Notes under the pieces: model-generated
Told to the model about the DNA's origin: nothing
Databases searched by the model: none
Seen by the model: only the letters and a program-made list of their open reading frames with translations
Assembly: GCA_021797225.1 (NCBI GenBank)
Contig: JAKAAE010000034.1
Location: forward strand, 1 to 12,475
Direction of reading: 5' to 3'
DNA from: Thermoplasmata archaeon
GTDB taxonomy: Archaea; Thermoplasmatota; Thermoplasmata; Thermoplasmatales; Thermoplasmataceae
Length of the DNA: 12,475 bases
Shown: positions 5,617 to 12,475 of the stretch, one piece after another
Layout: every line of letters begins with the position of its first letter
How positions within the stretch are numbered: position 1 is the stretch's first letter
Made by a program: the position numbers and the translations under genes

Positions 5617-6992
5617 TAGTTCTCCCACTTTCCATATTTCTGTATATGAGCGGATTTTACTTTTTTCATTTCTTCCTTGGGCAGTATTGAAAGCATATCC
5701 CATCCCAGATTAAGCGTTTCAATAATTGACCTGTCGGTATTTCCCTGGTTTACATATTTACCCTCGAAATCTTCGGCAAACTGAAGATATTTCTTGTCAG
5801 AATCACTCAACGCCTCCTCTCCCACAATTTCACTGAGTGCCCTGGCATCCTTACCCTTTGCGTATGATGCATAGAGCTGATCGGCAAGACCTCTATGATC
5901 CTCTCTTGTATGGTCTGCACCTATTCCCTGATTCATTAGCCTTGATAATGATGAAAGTACATCCACTTCTGGGTATATATTCTTCCTGTTGAGGTCCCTG
6001 GAAAGCGTGATTTGCCCCTCTGTTATATAACCGGTTAGATCAGGCACCGGATTTGTGATATCATCGCCTGGCATTGTAAGTATGGGTATCTGTGTTATGG
6101 ATCCCTTTCTTCCCTTTATTTTTCCTGCCCTTTCATATATGGTGCTTAGATCAGTATACATGTATCCGGGATATCCCCTTCTTCCGGGTATTTCCTCCCT
6201 TGATGACGATATTTCCCTGAGAGCCTCACAGTAATTGGTCATATCCGTAAGTATAACCAGCATATTCATGTCCTTTTCATATGCCATGTATTCTGCAGTT
6301 GTCAGTGCAACTCTAGGAAGTATAATCCTGTCCATAGAAGGATCAGAGGCCAGATTCAGAAATATAACCGATTCAGAAAGGGCCCCGGAATTTTCAAACT
6401 GTTTCATGAAGTAATTTGCCTCCTCACTTGTTATTCCTATTGCACCGAACACAACACCGAATTTTTCATTTCCATTCAATGTTTTAGCCTGTCTTGCAAT
6501 CTGTGTTGCCAGTCTGTTATGTGATAAACCTGCGCCTGAAAATATCGGGAGTTTCTGTCCCATGACCAGTGTGTTCATTCCATCTATTGTTGAAATTCCT
6601 GTTTCAATAAATTCGCTAGGTTCTTCCCTGGAATATGGATTTATTGCAGCACCTGTTATATCCACTTTCTCCCTTGAATAAATTTTTGGTCCCTTATCTA
6701 TTGGTTCGCCGAATCCATTGAATATTCTTCCAAGCATGTCATCTGATACCGGAAGTTTGAATGTATCCCCTGTAAATGACACACCTGTGCTGTTCGGGCT
6801 CATACTCGTGGTAGATCCATAAACCTGGACAACCGCAACCCCGTTCCTTGTTTCCAGAACCTGCCCCTTTACCCTTTCTCCATTATCCAGTATAACATTT
6901 ACAATCTCGTTGTATGAGGCATTTTTTACATTGTCCACAAATAGAAGCGGGCCGTTAATCTGTGAAATGGATTTATATATAATATCAGACAC
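5616..6992 (-). CDS. atpB: A-type ATP synthase subunit B (non-catalytic nucleotide-binding subunit)
   Basis: The 458-residue product is the regulatory B subunit alternating with A in the A3B3 head. The N-terminal barrel starts at [15 protein letters not shown]. The P-loop position is occupied by the degenerate SGAGLSHN, as is normal for B, which does not hydrolyse [22 protein letters not shown] and [25 protein letters not shown] are classic B signatures. The start is probably GTG at 6992: GGAGG (complement of 7002-7006) lies 9 nt upstream and the gene then overlaps atpA by 8 nt. The frame stays open to a GTG at 7001, which would add only three residues (M-L-K) but would touch GGAGG with no spacer. 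The stop shares its last A with the atpD ATG. Confidence 0.97.
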   Translation of the reverse strand: MSDIIYKSISQINGPLLFVDNVKNASYNEIVNVILDNGERVKGQVLETRNGVAVVQVYGSTTSMSPNSTGVSFTGDTFKLPVSDDMLGRIFNGFGEPIDKGPKIYSREKVDITGAAINPYSREEPSEFIETGISTIDGMNTLVMGQKLPIFSGAGLSHNRLATQIARQAKTLNGNEKFGVVFGAIGITSEEANYFMKQFENSGALSESVIFLNLASDPSMDRIILPRVALTTAEYMAYEKDMNMLVILTDMTNYCEALREISSSREEIPGRRGYPGYMYTDLSTIYERAGKIKGRKGSITQIPILTMPGDDITNPVPDLTGYITEGQITLSRDLNRKNIYPEVDVLSSLSRLMNQGIGADHTREDHRGLADQLYASYAKGKDARALSEIVGEEALSDSDKKYLQFAEDFEGKYVNQGNTDRSIIETLNLGWDMLSILPKEEMKKVKSAHIQKYGKWEN

Positions 6993-9900
6993 TTTCAACA
7001 CCCTCCATTATATTATTATATTCATTATTTATTTCCTTTATAACATCATTGTAAAACTTATTAAAATCTTCTTCCTTTATTTCTTTCATTCTTGATATCT
7101 TCATTCTGACCGGCAATGTTGCTGTTTGTGTCACTTTTAATCCTGCATCTATGGACCTTTCCTGCATTTCATTGAGTGTTTTAATAATCATCAGCATTTC
7201 ATACTGTTTATTTATTGAACAGTACGTATCTATATCATCAAAAGCATTCTGCTGGAGAAAATCCTCCCTGATAATCTTGGCAATATCCAGAACGTTTTTC
7301 TGCTTTTCCGGAAGTGAATCATATCCCACAAGCTGGACTATTTCCTGCAATTCTGACTCTTTCTGAAGTATGCCCATCATCAGTGCATGCATCTGTGGCC
7401 ATTCTGGATTTATATTGGATTTAAACCAGCCGGAAAGTGAATCAAGATAGAGTGAATAGCTGTTGAGCCAGTTGATTGATGGAAAGTGCCTTCTTGATGC
7501 CAGGGAAGCATCCAGTGCCCAGAATACACGTGTAACCCTCAGGGTATTCTGCACAACAGGATCTGATAAATCTCCACCAGGTGGTGAAACAGCTCCTATG
7601 AGCGTGATTGAACCTGTTCTCTTATCCTGCGGGATTATCTGTGCATTTCCTGATCTCTCATAGAATTCAGATATTCTTCTGCCGAGATATGCTGGATAAC
7701 CCTCCTCTCCTGGCATTTCCTCGAGCCTTCCGGAAATTTCCCTTAAAGCCTCTGCCCATCTGCTTGTTGAATCAGCCATGAGGGCCACATCGTAACCCAT
7801 ATCTCTGTAATACTCTGCTATGGTAACTCCTGTATAAATACTGGCTTCCCTTGCTGCCACAGGCATATTTGAGGTATTTGCTATTAGAATTGTTTTTTCC
7901 ATCAGGGGCTTACCGCTTTTCGGGTCCTGCAATTCAGGGAATGTTGTAAGTATCTCTGTCATTTCGTTGCCCCTCTCACCACATCCTACATAAACTGTTA
8001 TATCTGCATCGGACCATTTTGAAAGCTGGTGCTGAATTACTGTGTTATGCAGCAGTATGGCGCCTTCTCCTCCAACAAAATTACTTCCAAATTCCGGAGT
8101 TGTTACATCATAAACATCAAAAGGGCCTATTAGTTCCTCTATTGAATCAATTCTGTCAAAGTATATAAATTCCAGAGATTCAGAGATGTTTCTTAACATA
8201 TTAATATCTTCTCTAACCTCATCAGTATTATTTATTAGGATGGTCTGGGCAAATTTATTGATGGAAGAAACGCTCATTCTTTCATTTTGGCTAGTATAAT
8301 TAGTTATTTCTACACAGTTTGATTTTAACTGATTGTAACTGGAGTTTGCTCTGTATAAACTATCTATTTTTTCTGAATCTAATGGAACCAGGTCAATGGC
8401 TGTATAAGTATTCTTCTTAAAATCTATATATTTTTCTACGTTCTCTATTTTTTTAAATTTTTCCTCTCCAATAGATAATCCCACATAGAATTTTTTAAGC
8501 TCATTTAAACCTCTTATAAAGATTCTATACCTATAATGTTCGCTTAAACTTTTATTCTTTCTAATAGTATGCAGTATACCAAGTTTTGTTAACAAATAGG
8601 ATAATGATGTTGACAGATTTTTACTTGCAGTTGACAATTCTATTTGCCCTTTATAATAACTGCCATCACTCAGGTAATATCCTTTTAAAAATGCTGATAT
8701 AACTCTCCGGCTTGATTTCATTATTATCTGTGGCACCTCCTTATCAGCAGCTAATTTTCCGGGTATTAATTTTCTTATAAATTCACATAATACGATACTG
8801 TTTACTATAAAATTGTTTGTTTTATCTTTTTGTATTTCTATTTTTCCACTTAAATTAAATACTTTTTTCAGCAAATATTCAACTCTTTCAAGTATGCTTT
8901 TGTCAGAATTTGTAATTACAAATGTGCTTTTGCCTCTTATATAACCCTCTGCGATATAAAATCCTAATAACTCTGAGAGATCTTCGGAAACAAAATTCGG
9001 TACCGTTACAATATTACCCTTCCTATCTCCCCTTAAGTACATAATCTCTGGGCGTTCCATGTTAAGTGTATCGTATATCGTTTTTATCCAGCTCAACTTT
9101 GGTGCAGGGTTATTTTCTGTTCTTGTAATCTGATTTAATATGTTCTCATCAATTACATTTCTTAGGATTTTTCTATTTTCCTTTGTTATATGTTTTAGTT
9201 TATTTTTAATTTCATCGCTGGCTGACCTGGCACCATAGAATACAGAGTAAATATCTATATTTTTATTCTCCTCCTCTGCTTCAAATTTTCTTATTGAAAT
9301 AATATAATCTCCCGGTTCCAGATGTCCTGCCTCCGTTTCCACTATATTTCCTTCCCCATCCAATCTGAATAACTTATGAACCGGAGTTACCTTTACCTTC
9401 TTCCCTGTCCTCGTCTTTAATTTTAATAAAGTATCACTTTTGCCCTTGTATATATAATCAGATTTACTTTGAGAAATCTTTCCATCATAAAATGAAAATA
9501 TTCTCAGAGGTGATTTAAGTTTTATAAGAGTCTCGTTCTCATTATGGTACTCTATTTCACCATTAGATATGGAATCTTCATAGATTTCTTCAATATTATG
9601 TATGCTACCATCTGCCATAAGCAATGGTGTATCACCGGCAACACATTTACCAGATCCGAACGGCCCCGGTACCGCTACTGTTCCTCCCTTTGCCACAGGG
9701 AAAAATGAGTCTATTACCCTTTGACCTGTAATAAGTGGAATTTCAGGTGCGAATTTGAGAAAAACCTTTCTGGCCTGCCTTACCGGCCATATCTGTTTTA
9801 ATTTTACCTCCACGACCTTATTTTCTGATTGAATTGTACATACAGTATCTGATACCCTGAATTTTCCTGCCTTAATTGTTTTTATTACTCCATTAACCTT

Positions 9901-10356
9901 GTATGGAACCATTATTTTATGTGTGATTATGTCAGTTTCCTTCACTGTGCCGAGTATATATCCTTCTTCGACCTCATCACCCTCTTTCAACACAGGTTGA
10001 AACTCCCATTCCTTTTTCTCATCCAGCGGCGGTGCACTTGCACCTCTCACTATGAAATCACCTGTTTCTGACTGTATAACGTCCAGTGGTCTCTGTATTC
10101 CATCATATATAGATTTTAAAAGCCCAGGTCCGAGTTCAACGGATAATGGCTTACCTGTAGATATTACTGGTTCCCCTGGCTTAAGCCCGCTGGTATCCTC
10201 ATATACTTGAATGGTAAATCTGTTTCCGACAATTTTTATCACCTCTCCTACAAGACCCAGTTTACCTACACGTACCACATCAAACATTTTTCCATCAAGG
10301 TCTGTTGCTATTACCACAGGACCGGATATGCTGTATATCTTTCCACTATTTTTCAT
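6985..10356 (-). CDS. atpA: A-type ATP synthase catalytic subunit A, precursor containing an intein
   Basis: The 1123-residue precursor gives a 589-residue A subunit after removal of a 534-residue intein (residues 238-771). A is the catalytic subunit of the A1 head, making ATP from ADP and phosphate. N-extein: barrel domain with the start [20 protein letters not shown], then the long A-specific bulge domain (about 110-185), then the P-loop GPFGSGK at 231-237. The C-extein supplies the missing Thr (T772), followed by [11 protein letters not shown] with catalytic E794, Walker B D862 in [36 protein letters not shown], and [14 protein letters not shown]. The host reading is complete and in frame, so a working subunit depends on splicing. 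The ATG directly abuts the atpF stop, with GGTGAT upstream (complement of 10360-10365), and the 3' end overlaps atpB. Confidence 0.98.
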   Translation of the reverse strand: MKNSGKIYSISGPVVIATDLDGKMFDVVRVGKLGLVGEVIKIVGNRFTIQVYEDTSGLKPGEPVISTGKPLSVELGPGLLKSIYDGIQRPLDVIQSETGDFIVRGASAPPLDEKKEWEFQPVLKEGDEVEEGYILGTVKETDIITHKIMVPYKVNGVIKTIKAGKFRVSDTVCTIQSENKVVEVKLKQIWPVRQARKVFLKFAPEIPLITGQRVIDSFFPVAKGGTVAVPGPFGSGKCVAGDTPLLMADGSIHNIEEIYEDSISNGEIEYHNENETLIKLKSPLRIFSFYDGKISQSKSDYIYKGKSDTLLKLKTRTGKKVKVTPVHKLFRLDGEGNIVETEAGHLEPGDYIISIRKFEAEEENKNIDIYSVFYGARSASDEIKNKLKHITKENRKILRNVIDENILNQITRTENNPAPKLSWIKTIYDTLNMERPEIMYLRGDRKGNIVTVPNFVSEDLSELLGFYIAEGYIRGKSTFVITNSDKSILERVEYLLKKVFNLSGKIEIQKDKTNNFIVNSIVLCEFIRKLIPGKLAADKEVPQIIMKSSRRVISAFLKGYYLSDGSYYKGQIELSTASKNLSTSLSYLLTKLGILHTIRKNKSLSEHYRYRIFIRGLNELKKFYVGLSIGEEKFKKIENVEKYIDFKKNTYTAIDLVPLDSEKIDSLYRANSSYNQLKSNCVEITNYTSQNERMSVSSINKFAQTILINNTDEVREDINMLRNISESLEFIYFDRIDSIEELIGPFDVYDVTTPEFGSNFVGGEGAILLHNTVIQHQLSKWSDADITVYVGCGERGNEMTEILTTFPELQDPKSGKPLMEKTILIANTSNMPVAAREASIYTGVTIAEYYRDMGYDVALMADSTSRWAEALREISGRLEEMPGEEGYPAYLGRRISEFYERSGNAQIIPQDKRTGSITLIGAVSPPGGDLSDPVVQNTLRVTRVFWALDASLASRRHFPSINWLNSYSLYLDSLSGWFKSNINPEWPQMHALMMGILQKESELQEIVQLVGYDSLPEKQKNVLDIAKIIREDFLQQNAFDDIDTYCSINKQYEMLMIIKTLNEMQERSIDAGLKVTQTATLPVRMKISRMKEIKEEDFNKFYNDVIKEINNEYNNIMEGVESV
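7002..7006 (-). promoter_or_regulatory. GGAGG ribosome binding site that decides the atpB start
   Basis: The complement reads GGAGG, then GTGTTGAAAGTGTCT. Spacing is 0 nt to the first GTG (7001), 3 nt to the TTG (6998) and 9 nt to the second GTG (6992). Only the last is a normal distance, so translation most likely begins at 6992. The site lies within the 3' end of atpA. Confidence 0.65.
8044..9645 (-). mobile_element. VMA-b site intein with LAGLIDADG homing endonuclease
   Basis: A 534-residue intein sits in frame inside the P-loop (GPFGSGK / T). Block A starts with catalytic Cys1 ([13 protein letters not shown]). Block B has TPVH at 87-90. Block F is VYDVTTPEF at 511-519. Block G ends LLHN, with penultimate His533 and Asn534, and the +1 extein residue is Thr. 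All residues for self-splicing are therefore present. Between blocks B and F lies a LAGLIDADG endonuclease with two motifs, [10 protein letters not shown] (226-235, acidic E233) and [10 protein letters not shown] (319-328, acidic D327). Such enzymes cut intein-free alleles at the insertion site so that the element is copied in. Thermoplasma A subunits carry an intein at this place, but as I recall theirs are mini-inteins without endonuclease. The element is far richer in A+T than the flanking extein DNA. Confidence 0.96.
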
Positions 10357-10665
10357 TCAATCACCAATATCAATTCCCAATATTCTTTTTGCAAGATCAT
10401 ATACCGATTCTTCTTCTCTTATTCCCGGAAGCGGGATAAATATTACAAGTGGATCCATGGAACCGGCATACTCATTTATTTCATCAACCTTTAAATTTTT
10501 CTGGAAGGACTGTGATGCTAATATAACATTATATTTTTTAGATTTATATAATTCCCTGAGGAGTCTGGCACCATCCATAGGATCAGCTATGAAAGTATCA
10601 TTTACTCCCACGAGTTTGAATCCTGTAATGAGTTCTTTCTCCCCTATAATGCAAAGGCTTGACAT
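10357..10665 (-). CDS. atpF: A-type ATP synthase subunit F (central stalk)
   Basis: A 102-residue protein, the usual length for subunit F, a small Rossmann-like protein bound to subunit D in the rotor; family members regulate coupling. The order strand-turn-helix is visible: LCIIGEKELITGFKLVGV at the N-terminus is the characteristic F opening (in place of the common VIGDxDTVxGFRLAG), VILASQSF is an internal strand, and PLVIFIPLPG-IREEES is the conserved strand and loop before the C-terminal helix (YDLAKRILGIDIG). The ATG follows the atpC stop with no gap (TAAATG), and the stop directly precedes the atpA ATG. Confidence 0.93.
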   Translation of the reverse strand: MSSLCIIGEKELITGFKLVGVNDTFIADPMDGARLLRELYKSKKYNVILASQSFQKNLKVDEINEYAGSMDPLVIFIPLPGIREEESVYDLAKRILGIDIGD

Positions 10666-11727
10666 TTATATCAGCATCCTCTCTATTATATTACTATCAA
10701 GATTATATGACTTACCTATTATGATAGCTCTTAAATTATCTCTTTCTCGTTCGGCGGACAGTATATATGCGAATATATACTGAGAGGCAGTATCGCTCAG
10801 CATAACAGGAACGTACTGGTGAAACAGAGCGCTTCTCATTGCAGCCTCAAATAAACTCAAATTTCTGTTTTCCCTGTAAAAATCTATTGATTCACTTATA
10901 TTAAAGTGCTTGAATACAGAAAGCAGTTCAACAACATCGCCTGATCTGAAAATATCGGCAAGTGCCTGCTTTGAATAATTGCCGTTCCCTATAATATTTT
11001 TTTCAATCTTTTCATAATCTACTTTCAATTCAATTGCCTTGGCAAGTGTCATTATATTTTTTAAATCAATTACGCTCTTAATATATTTAATTATCTGACC
11101 TTCATCTCCATTGTAAAATAATGCTCTTTCTACCAGATCACTGTAATATTTATAGTCCATTGAAGAAAGCAGCATTGAAGTATCCCCTGTTTTTTTGTAA
11201 TCCTCCAGATCTTTTAAAAGATAGTTATAACCAAAATTCAATAGATAATTAACTACAGAGTCTACATCATTTTTTTCCAGCAGCACCCTGAAATCATCAT
11301 TGTTGAGATTGCCTGCAAATATTCCCAGAGGAACATCCCTAAAACTCATTATGAATCCATCACCGGGTTTTATATCATGATGTATTACCTTTGAAGTTAT
11401 AATCGCCTTTATGGTTTCTATGTCCCATTTAGATACATAGGTTTTCATGAAGGATTTCATCGGTGGCGGGATGGCGAACAGTGCAAGTTTGGAATTTTTT
11501 ATCACATGTCTATTTATTGCAGTCAAAACGATCTGTACATCATCGTCACTTAATGATGTAGCCTTGTCAATATCTTCTCTGTATGACGTTTCATATAACT
11601 TCAAACGTATGTCCTTTATATCGAGTTCCATAAGAGATTTTATAAAAGCATCATTGAGATAGTCATTGAAATGTACTTTTAATCTTCCATAGCTCCCAGA
11701 ATATGTAGTGTTTATAAGAATCACCAC
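10666..11727 (-). CDS. atpC: A-type ATP synthase subunit C (rotor-to-ring connector)
   Basis: The 353-residue product fits subunit C, the funnel-shaped V-ATPase d homologue that sits on the K ring and receives the D-F shaft. It is mostly helical with no membrane span. The family is weakly conserved. Family-like parts are the N-terminal SGSYGRLKVHFNDYLND and an ILSAERERDNLRAIIIGKSYNL segment near the C-terminus, where C subunits usually have a motif of the form E-x-x-N-L-R-x-I-x-x-G. Start GTG at 11727 overlaps the atpE stop in TAGTG. A second GTG follows immediately at 11724, and no clear ribosome binding site separates them, so the start is uncertain by one residue. Position between E and F supports the call. 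Confidence 0.93.
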   Translation of the reverse strand: MVILINTTYSGSYGRLKVHFNDYLNDAFIKSLMELDIKDIRLKLYETSYREDIDKATSLSDDDVQIVLTAINRHVIKNSKLALFAIPPPMKSFMKTYVSKWDIETIKAIITSKVIHHDIKPGDGFIMSFRDVPLGIFAGNLNNDDFRVLLEKNDVDSVVNYLLNFGYNYLLKDLEDYKKTGDTSMLLSSMDYKYYSDLVERALFYNGDEGQIIKYIKSVIDLKNIMTLAKAIELKVDYEKIEKNIIGNGNYSKQALADIFRSGDVVELLSVFKHFNISESIDFYRENRNLSLFEAAMRSALFHQYVPVMLSDTASQYIFAYILSAERERDNLRAIIIGKSYNLDSNIIERMLI

Positions 11728-12296
11728 TATTTAATATTCTCATAAAGGTACGTCTCTATGTCATATGAAACAGAATCAAATATGTTGCCCAGTCTCATAT
11801 CTGCTTCTTTTTTCCCATCCACGCTTCTGGATATAATTCCTGACTTAATGGCTTTATCAACTTGAAATTTTACAGAAGCTGAAAATTTAATATTCTCCAA
11901 CTTTTCTTTATCACTTTCTGAACAGTACACTGTGAATTTTTTTCCCAGTTGTTTTTCAGATTCGTTTAACATTATTTTCAGAAGTTCCGGATAATTAGAT
12001 GATTTATTCAGTGATGTAACATACGATTTTAAACGTTGCATGGTATTGCTAAGAATCTCTTTTTTCCGATCATCAATAATTTTTTTTGATTGCAGTTTTA
12101 TTGAATCTTCAGATTGTCTTATAATATTTTTTATATCGTTTTCAGATTTTACCTTATAATCCTGTTTTATTCTGGACAGTTTGTCGTTACAGGCTTTGGT
12201 AATATCCTGTATTTTTTCCGAATAACTATCTCTAATCTGTTTTAACTCCGATTCCGTAGTACTTTGAATTTCATTTAAAATATTTTCAAGAGACAT
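11727..12296 (-). CDS. atpE: A-type ATP synthase subunit E (peripheral stalk)
   Basis: This 189-residue protein is the E subunit, whose N-terminal helix pairs with H to form each peripheral stalk and whose C-terminal globular domain caps subunit B. Residues 1 to about 95 are a charged coiled coil beginning MSLENILNEIQSTTESELKQ. The C-terminal domain follows, with conserved-looking SGIISRSVDGKKEADMRLGNIFD near the end, matching the usual G-G-hydrophobic-D-G-x-I-x-x-N-x-T/S-hydrophobic-x-x-R-hydrophobic pattern only loosely. The ATG at 12296 gives the family-typical M-S-L-E start and lies 12 nt after the atpK stop. The frame is open to a TTG at 12305, which would add M-V-F and is less likely. 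The stop overlaps the atpC GTG. Confidence 0.93.
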   Translation of the reverse strand: MSLENILNEIQSTTESELKQIRDSYSEKIQDITKACNDKLSRIKQDYKVKSENDIKNIIRQSEDSIKLQSKKIIDDRKKEILSNTMQRLKSYVTSLNKSSNYPELLKIMLNESEKQLGKKFTVYCSESDKEKLENIKFSASVKFQVDKAIKSGIISRSVDGKKEADMRLGNIFDSVSYDIETYLYENIK

Positions 12297-12308
12297 AAAA
12301 ACCAATTT

Positions 12309-12475
12309 TCATATTACATGAAGCAGTAATATAATTCCCAGAACAAAACCTATAATCCATAGCGTTTCCGGTATAACAAAGAAGAACAGTACCTGTCCAA
12401 ATTTTTCAGGTTTTTCAGCTATTATACCCATACCAGCTGCCCCAATACCCTGCTGAGCCATACCCGTCCCTATCA
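12309..12475 (-). CDS. atpK: A-type ATP synthase proteolipid subunit K (c ring), C-terminal part
   Basis: Only the last 54 complete codons are inside the window; the 5' part and the operon promoter lie beyond the right edge. The visible protein runs IGTGMAQQGIGAAGMGII, AEKPEKFGQ, then VLFFFVIPETLWIIGFVLG and a hydrophobic end to HVI. This is one helix end, a short polar loop and the final membrane helix of a c-ring subunit. The Glu in VIPETLWIIGFV is the ion-carrying carboxylate that is protonated and released at the interface with subunit I. Nothing in this part suggests sodium rather than proton coupling, but the first helix cannot be seen. Confidence 0.95.
   Translation of the reverse strand, partial: IGTGMAQQGIGAAGMGIIAEKPEKFGQVLFFFVIPETLWIIGFVLGIILLLHVI

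Noticed and set aside
4984..5703. Longer 239-residue form of subunit D
   Set aside because: The extra 29 residues lie inside atpB and do not resemble any D subunit. The ATG at 5616 has a ribosome binding site and gives the normal length.
5396..5713. Rightward 105-codon hydrophobic open frame opposite atpD and atpB
   Set aside because: Hydrophobicity arises from reading the complement of a Lys/Glu-rich coiled-coil gene. There is no start signal.
7969..7992. Second intein site (GCGERG / NEM, the yeast VMA position) in atpA
   Set aside because: The sequence reads straight through [11 protein letters not shown] without interruption, so this site is empty.
10211..10783. Rightward 190-codon open frame opposite atpA, atpF and atpC
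   Set aside because: It is antisense to three clear ATP synthase genes, crosses their boundaries, has no promoter or ribosome binding site, and its Ser/Ile-rich composition is what the complement of these genes gives.

Overview
The window looks like chromosomal DNA from an acidophilic euryarchaeon of the Thermoplasmatales (Thermoplasma / Picrophilus / Ferroplasma / Cuniculiplasma type). The evidence is a complete archaeal A1Ao ATP synthase operon apart from the cut-off first gene, an intein in the P-loop of the catalytic A subunit (a site known to be occupied in Thermoplasma), a gluconate-dehydratase-like enzyme of the non-phosphorylative Entner-Doudoroff type, AT-rich DNA, TATA boxes about 25 nt ahead of start codons that imply leaderless mRNAs, and GGTGAT/GGAGG ribosome binding sites on genes inside the operon. 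The genus cannot be fixed from the sequence alone.

Left part (1-1391): AT-rich spacer, a tRNA-Ala(UGC) gene with an unusual C at T-loop position 55, then a leftward vapB-vapC toxin-antitoxin pair. Two perfect palindromes lie between the pair's TATA box and its first codon. A divergent rightward gene encodes a small MTH1187/YkoF-type thiamine-binding protein. It runs tail to tail, with only 2 nt between, into a leftward enolase-superfamily sugar-acid dehydratase (1392-2570).

Right part (2622-12475, all leftward): the ATP synthase operon in transcription order K (partial, at the right edge), E, C, F, A, B, D, a 35-residue single-span membrane protein, H, I. Neighbouring genes overlap by 1 to 8 nt, abut, or lie at most 12 nt apart, so they are almost certainly one transcript with coupled translation. 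K and I form the membrane proton channel. A and B form the ATP-making hexamer. D, F and C form the central shaft and its connection to the ring. E and H form the peripheral stalks. H and I stand at the 3' end of the operon instead of ahead of K as in many methanogens, and the extra tiny membrane protein sits directly before them.

The two most notable items are a full-length 534-residue intein with an apparently intact LAGLIDADG homing endonuclease, splitting GPFGSGK from its Thr, and the unassigned 35-residue membrane protein between D and H. The intein is much poorer in G+C than its host gene (61 of 240 bases against 111 of 240 in two hand-counted stretches).
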